Assembly: GCA_015499995.1 (NCBI GenBank)
Contig: JADNRV010000052.1
Coordinates: forward strand, 248,001-312,000
Source of the DNA: Flammula alnicola
Lineage: Eukaryota > Basidiomycota > Agaricomycetes > Agaricales > Strophariaceae
Direction: 5' to 3'
Length of the DNA: 64,000 bases
Under the pieces are notes generated by a model that saw only the letters and a list, made by a program, of their open reading frames with translations, ran no database searches and was not told where the DNA came from. Made by a program: the position numbers and the translations under genes. Positions 58,477-64,000 of this stretch are shown piece after piece. How positions within the stretch are numbered: position 1 is the first letter of the stretch; each line of letters starts with the position of its first letter.

Positions 58477-58749
58477 TGAGAGATGGGGCATTTTTCGTCA
58501 GAGGAGGTAGCAGTCAGATCAGAGAGGAAAGACGTAGATCTAGAGATAGAACAGACGAGCTGCGAGAAGTCGAATTCGCAGCTGAAGAGTAATGAGAAAA
58601 TAAACTCGACAATATAGAGACAATTGGAAAAGAATGTAAGTAATATGGGAAACCATATACAGGATCGGCTTGCGATGTTGAGAAGGCTACGTTCTGCAGA
58701 TACACAGATACATGTCCAACTGTCTGAGATGACAAAAAATGAGAGATAT

Positions 58750-58905
58750 ACCCAGACTTCTCCCCATTCTCACGAGGTCCTTATCTAATCTAATCTGTTG
58801 ATCCGAAGTTTCAGCGAAACTTGAACAACTTTTTAAGTCCCTCATGGACTGGCAAAACTTGTCGATGTGGTCGTGTTTGTCAACATGTTTCAGCCCTCTC
58901 AGTGA
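58750..58905 (+). repeat. Inverted arm, left
   Basis: Pairs with about 60100-60262 with a few mismatches (for example CACGAGG versus CACAAGG). Confidence 0.7.
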
Positions 58906-59485
58906 GGAGGCGCACCATCTGCAAATGGATGTGGCAGCTTAGTCAGTGCACAGCCACCTCAGACCTGCCAAATCGTGTTCACCTCGACTCCAAAACGACT
59001 TGTAGACATATTTCGTGTATAGAATAGTGCTTAGAATATTTATAAAGCTGTAAAGTAGGCAATATAATAATATAAACTATAAATCATCATTATCTGACTC
59101 ATATAAGTGATCTGCCCCGGTCTGCTTATGAGTTTCCAGTGCGCGAGAAAGTAATCCTTTCTCCAAGAGGATTTCTTTGCTGATTATGAGCCTTTTCCAG
59201 GCCTGCAAGGCCAGTTTTTCGTTGTTTCATGGATCTTTTGCTCCGTTTTGCACGTTCTCTGGCCATTAGAAGTAGTAGGATAGGGTATTAACATGATGTG
59301 GTAGGGTATGTAGGGTATATGCAGTCCTCGACGCGTTTTTGCACCTCTCGACGTGTCGAGAGACACATATTATGTAATCTCTTAATTAGGTTTTAGCGCA
59401 GCAAAATTAATTACAACTTTTCTCTTTCCTCACACCCGCTCCAAGCCTATTGAACGCGTTAACATATTCCTCTGGCCTTGCTCTT

Positions 59486-59590
59486 GGGGGTCTTAGCCTT
59501 GATTTTTTAAATTTCCTTTCTAAATCCTATTTTCTATGTTAATTCTCATGCTTTACGCCCGAATATCAAGAAATCAAAGCTAAGGCCCCC
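59486..59590. repeat. 105-bp foldback with 20-bp arms
   Basis: GGGGGTCTTAGCCTTGATTT at 59486-59505 and its near-perfect reverse complement at 59571-59590 (two mismatches). Could be a very small terminal-repeat element. Confidence 0.5.
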
Positions 59591-60099
59591 AGCAGAATTA
59601 CTTTTTAACCCGATCTGGGCATAAATATTATTTAAGGGGGAGGTATTCCTTTCAAAAAGTTGATTTTCCATAATATTTAAGATGTTGGCAGGAAAACAAC
59701 ATGTACAAATACACCACCTCCCAAAGCGGCGGTGCGCCTCCTCACTCTCAGGCTGTCAGGTGACGATCAGGTGATATAAGTGTGTCAGCCAAAATAAGAT
59801 CCTCAGTGTTCACGTCATCCACACGACTTTGTCAATGTCATGGTCAATGGCCACGCTATATAGCCTTTGTTCTGTAGATTATTTGAGAAAATAAAGATTT
59901 AACTTCTTCACCAACTGGAGCGCCAATAGCAGCCTCTGTTAACACCACAATTGTGATGCAAAATACCCTGAATACTTCTTTAACCTTATCTCGAAGCTCT
60001 TGAAGCGATGTAACCTCAGGCCTTAATAAAACCAGTGCCCTAGAGTGGCAAGAGTTTGATAGCATCAGGATTCAAGGGCTTTGTTGATGTGTTTGTGTC

Positions 60100-60262
60100 A
60101 CCTGGCACGTATCACTGAGAGGGCTGAACGTGTTGACAAACACGACCACATCAACAAGTTTTGCCAGTCCACGAGGGACTTAAAAAGTTGTTCAAGTTTC
60201 GCTGAAACTTCGGATCAACAGATAAGATTAGATAAGGACCTTGTGAGAATGGGGAGGAGTCT
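60100..60262 (-). repeat. Inverted arm, right
   Basis: Reverse complement of about 58750-58905. Confidence 0.7.
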
Positions 60263-60408
60263 GAGATATACCGTTTACTGCGGTAAAAGGCATTAGCTCT
60301 CAATGAAATGCTGACCTTGCCGAGTCATCTTCACTTGAGTCTTGCCCTAGCTTGCCTTGCTTATGTGGCTATCCTTTTTTGGGGGTCCCACCCCACCGTG
60401 GGATCGAT

Positions 60409-60435
60409 GTCCGCGATCGGTGGATCTGACGCCTC
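60409..60435 (-). repeat. Outer inverted repeat, right (27 bp)
   Basis: Perfect reverse complement of 57499-57525. Confidence 0.6.
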
Positions 60436-61659
60436 TTGATGCCTGATCTCACTGGCACAACGGTTAAGATTTGAAGTCAAAATAACTAGAACCTCGTTTT
60501 TACCTTGATAGTCAAGTAAATAGTATGGCTGATAATTTGAATTTCAAGGCTGAGATTTAATTTGAGCCACGGCGGAACGTTGAAACTTGAGCTTGAGGCC
60601 TTGAGGTGCAGCCTGCTCTCTTTGGGCCCTCACGACGGTAAGTAAGTTGATGGATCATGGCATTGTACTGACAGATCATGGCAAAACGGCAATTATCGGC
60701 AGAAACTCTTGTCATTTCAGGAAGATGAGGTTCCGGTGCCGACATATAATTATGCTGGACATCGAAAATTTCCAGGAGATCACCTTGAACTTGATTTTAG
60801 ATTTGACATTGTCGACCTCACGGCAATCCGAAGCACCACTTGCAATGGTCTATGCTACTATCTAAGTACACAGAATAAGTAGAAGGATCTCTTTCCACTG
60901 ATATCGGATACTGATGTCGCCCGTCCGAAATTTTATGGGCTGTGGGTTGGAGGGTGAGTAGTTTCAATTTTGCAACATTCCGAGAGATGGTATAATGTTA
61001 GCTGTCAATTTCTTTTCCTTTGGACATGAAAAGATATTAAATGGAGTGCTTGGGAAGGTCAGCTTCAGTACATACAGCTTGTAAATTGTGATCTGGTTGA
61101 ACTTTGAAGACACTTGCTACATGCATCTACAAGGAAGAACACCTTCTAAGGATTGAGAATTGAGAATAAAATTGGCTGACTATGTTATATAAGCAACTCA
61201 GGTAATAGGTGAACTACGACCTCACCAGCTCATAATAAGGTAAGGTAAAATAAAGCAGACCATTGCAAGGAAATTCATAAAGACGAGAACAAGAAAAGAA
61301 AGACGCAGTTGAGGACTCCTATTCCAGAATTGGCGCCCGTGCCTGCCGAGTTTCTCGTGGTCATTCCCGATCAACTAACTGGTCACGCTATCGGGTGAGC
61401 CGGGCCACGCTTGTGGCTTTTGAATTCCCAGGGTGCCTTGTTTCGCTACTCTCATGCTGAATCTCCTCATGAAAGCATCTCTGCCAAAATTGCTCTTGTC
61501 ACCGTAATTGTCTCTTGCAGCATTCTGAATGCCTTAATTTCTGCCAGTTCTCATCCCACAGCTCAACGCGAGATGCCACATAGTACTGTGATCAACCGGG
61601 AGGACGAAGAACATGCACAAGCAGTGCAAAGGCTGGGGGTTTGAGACGCGGAAATAACC

Positions 61660-62399
61660 AAGTCTGCCAATCTTCTAGGAAGAGGGCGAAATGCTCTTGT
61701 TCTGCAACCAACAGCGCAAGAGAGGACACCAATACTGCAGCTATTAACTCGGCATCTTATGCTATGCCACCCAGCGTGAATCGCTTTTGTCTTGTTTCTC
61801 TCCAATGTACAGAAGCGGACTGCCTCCAAACATGTCACCTTCTCCCACACTCCCTCTCAACAGATATTGTCCATAAATTTCTATCTATCTGGTGTTTGCA
61901 TTTTACTAATCGATTTTCCAGCTCACAAAACTTGAGTACGCATGGAAGCTTACCCCACAGACTCTCTATATTCACACGACATATAACTTGATTACGTGTA
62001 TGTTCCTCGACATTATACATCGTTCAGTTACTCATGCCCCTTATGCGAGCAGTCACTCCTGAGCTCCATGCATCTTTCAATAAAGGTTGCTGGGCCCTTG
62101 CTCCTCGTAGTTTGGACTACATTAGTAGGTTTAGTCCTCTCAAGCGCCCAATACATGTATGTCTCCTCAGTTCCTGGTTGATTTTACTACTGACCTCTTT
62201 TCTTGTAGGAGCTTTATGAACCAGGACAGCACTTTGAATATATTCTTCTTCCACTTCCCAATGCTGGGAAAGGTCTTGCATCTACCATTATTCGGCATAA
62301 CGAAACTACTTGGGATGATGTTCCTTCCATGGAAAAGCCTGATTCTTTGCATTACTTTCCGTATAATCATATGCCAATATCTAAGGAAGGAAAACTTTA
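61660..62399 (+). pseudogene. HNH-type fragment H3
   Basis: Homologous to H1, plus strand. From about 61672 the frame reads KRAKCSCSA, then MPPSVNRFCLVSLQCTEADCLQTCHLLPHSL, LTKLEYAWKLTPQTLYIHTTYN, TPELHASFNKGCWALAP, HFEYILLPLPNAGKG, IIRHNETTWDDVP and LHYFPYNHMPISKEGK, using the same three intron positions. It keeps both HNH-like histidines, unlike H2. The N-terminal Cys cluster is lost or out of frame, and homology stops at about 62399, shortly before the hAT transposase start at 62509. The acidic C-terminal third is missing. Best read as a truncated relic, perhaps cut by the transposon insertion. Confidence 0.7.
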
Positions 62400-62508
62400 C
62401 TCAGACATACAACATTCAATTTATTAATAGAAAGAGTCAGAAATTTATAAATTCAATCTTTCCTGTAGGCTCGAGTCTCAACGTCTCAACTGCTCCTCTT
62501 TAAACGTC

Positions 62509-64000
62509 ATGGCTTCAACAACCCGCAAAGGGAGGCGCTCTTGGCTTCGAGCGCACTTCTATGATCACCCAGTTCGCCAAGATGAATCACACTATTTTGG
62601 CTCAAAAACCACGGGTAAAACAAAAGTCTATTGCCGTTTATGCTTTGACGCCGCATTTGCCCAGCTTAAGGCGCTTGACGAAGCAGCGGTTGCTAGCGGC
62701 ACTATGGTCCAAGTTCGATCAAATGAAACGCTACAAAATTATTGTACGCTCTTATTTAAATTCAACATATTTGATTTCGACTGAATTTATACAACTCTCT
62801 TTAGTATGGGCCTCAGATTTGGGGCATGTCCGAAGCTCCCAATCAACTGGCCTCGTCAATCACCTTTTACAATGTGATCTGCAATCAGCAGCCATTCGGC
62901 AAAAGGCCCAGCAGCAAAAGGATATGTATAGCACGAGTCAGAACAAGTCTCCGCAGGCTGCGAGAACCTACGTGCCAAGTTATGCTTCCATCCCACTGGC
63001 AGGGCCTTCTAACCCACAACATTCAGCATTTGTTTCATTAAACTCTCCTCACAATCGGGAGGTCGAATTGCCCAATATTGGGTCTCCTAGTGCACGCTAT
63101 CATCCCTACCCTCTGAATTTATTTTCGCATTCTCGTGCTGCCTCGCCACCTACTTCGTCCTTTTTCTATAATTCCCAAGGCTCAGGATCTGGTGATAGTC
63201 TCCACCCTTCAGATTCCGCATCTGCCATGCAAAGTCAGCCCCCTACATGTCCTACTTCATGGGCGAGTGGTCTGGGTCAGGGTGTACGACGACGCAGCTC
63301 TAACTTCCAATCTCAAATAGCGCCAGAGATGGTTGTCCCTAAATGGTCTTCTGCTCGCAAGAAGAATTTTGAACGGCGTATTCTGCGGCTCACTGCTTCC
63401 ACTGGTTTCCCATTATCTTGGGTCTCAAATCCGGAATGGCACAAATTTTGTGACGAGTTTGTGCCTGGTGCTCCTAATGTAACACGGAAGGTCTTAACCA
63501 AACACATTCTCTGCGAGGTAGTTGCTGAGTTCCGAGCAGAAGTGAAGAGGAAGACGAAAGGAAAGGAGGTTACAATTCAAGGAGACGGATGGACGGGACT
63601 GAAAAACCATCATCTCAACACTTTCATGATCACCGCTGACAAAAAGGTATGTGTGGCGCATTGATGTGATCTTAGATCAGAGCTGATCTCATTGAATCTA
63701 AGGTGCACACCGTGGAAGTCCACGATGCCTCAAAGGAGCGCAAGACTGCTGAGAACCTTCTTGAGGAACTCGAGAAGGTGTACGCAAAACTTAGTGAAGA
63801 GTGGGAAGTCCTTGTAGTTGGGCTTGTGACAGACGCATCCAGCGAATCGAGAAAAGCGTGAAGACTCTTTGCCCTGAAATACCCTCATGTCATTGTCCTC
63901 GATTGCTATGCACACCAGGTATGTCTTTCAAAATTCGTAAATTATAGTGTACTAAAGTCGAATCTAGGTAAACCTCGTGGTTGGTGATTTCTTCAGATCA
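62509..64000 (+). mobile_element. hAT transposase gene, 5' part, running off the window; one in-frame stop
   Basis: Exons 62509-62743, 62805-63646 and 63703-63919, then a fourth starting at about 63968. The N-terminus has a BED-type zinc finger (YCRLC ... VNHLLQC). A Ser/Pro-rich linker follows, then the hAT core: GFPLSWVSNPEWHKFCDEF, TIQGDGWTGLKNHHLNTFMITADKK with the first catalytic Asp region, VHTVEVHDASKERKTAENLL, VVGLVTDASSESRKA, then VIVLDCYAHQVNLVVGDFF. Codon 63859-63861 is TGA where the family has Arg (CGA), a C-to-T change. The C-terminal dimerisation domain lies beyond the window. The 5' terminal repeat could not be located with confidence; it should lie between about 62399 and 62509 if the HNH fragment was truncated by this insertion. 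Confidence 0.8.

Larger units (their letters stand above)
58477..61380. other. Repeat-derived region without genes
   Basis: About 58750-58905 and 60100-60262 form inverted arms of roughly 155 bp (for example CTGTTGATCCGAAGTTTCAG and its reverse complement) around a 1.2-kb centre. That centre contains a 105-bp foldback (59486-59590). The outer 27-bp repeat ends at 60435. About 60440-61380 has no convincing coding frame. Confidence 0.5.

Noticed and set aside
1..64000. CRISPR array, rRNA, tRNA or bacterial-type operon
   Set aside because: No regularly spaced direct repeats, no rRNA-like or tRNA-like structure noticed, and gene structure is eukaryotic throughout.

Overview
The window is nuclear DNA of a filamentous basidiomycete, most likely an agaricomycete. 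Almost every gene is cut by GT-AG introns of about 44-76 nt. The recognisable proteins (casein kinase 2 beta, a forkhead factor, a Dpb11/TopBP1-like BRCT protein, arrestin-fold proteins, a polysaccharide lyase 14-like enzyme, HNH-type proteins with acidic tails, a fungal hAT transposase) are typical of that group. I rebuilt gene models by hand from splice signals and reading frame; no search was run.

Left third (1-22.3 kb): mostly single-copy housekeeping or regulatory genes. They are a small acidic protein (1.2 kb), a forkhead factor (5.4 kb), a PL14-like lyase on the minus strand (9.5-10.6 kb), a tandem triplicate of an uncharacterised family ending in a CaaX-like CxxC box (11.2-17.2 kb; two copies frame-broken, one intact), casein kinase 2 regulatory subunit (17.7 kb) and a large single-pass membrane protein (19.3-22.3 kb, minus strand).

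Middle (22.9-46 kb): rich in duplications. Two copies of a 3.5 kb block each carry an MFS (monocarboxylate-permease-like) gene and its promoter, separated by a mitochondrial GGQ peptidyl-tRNA hydrolase (ICT1-like) gene. Then come two tandem copies of a secreted Cys-containing protein, two HNH-type genes, and an arrestin-like gene preceded by a short conserved ORF.

Right (46-64 kb): a Dpb11/TopBP1-like BRCT gene with several frame breaks. Beyond it lie mirror-image copies of the left-hand families: an arrestin pseudogene (minus), a third secreted-protein gene (plus), a membrane-protein gene and an HNH-type fragment. Two intact non-autonomous hAT-like elements with perfect terminal repeats and 8-bp target duplications (52.1 kb and 57.8 kb), a large inverted-repeat region (57.5-60.4 kb) and a fungal hAT transposase running off the right edge show recent transposon activity.

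I found no multi-gene defence or biosynthetic system. The most unusual items are the duplication architecture around the BRCT gene, the CaaX-tailed tandem family, an HNH paralogue that has lost both conserved histidines, splice oddities (a 4-nt microexon with a split start codon, a GC-AG intron, an in-frame intron inside the forkhead domain) and the two clean hAT-type miniature elements.
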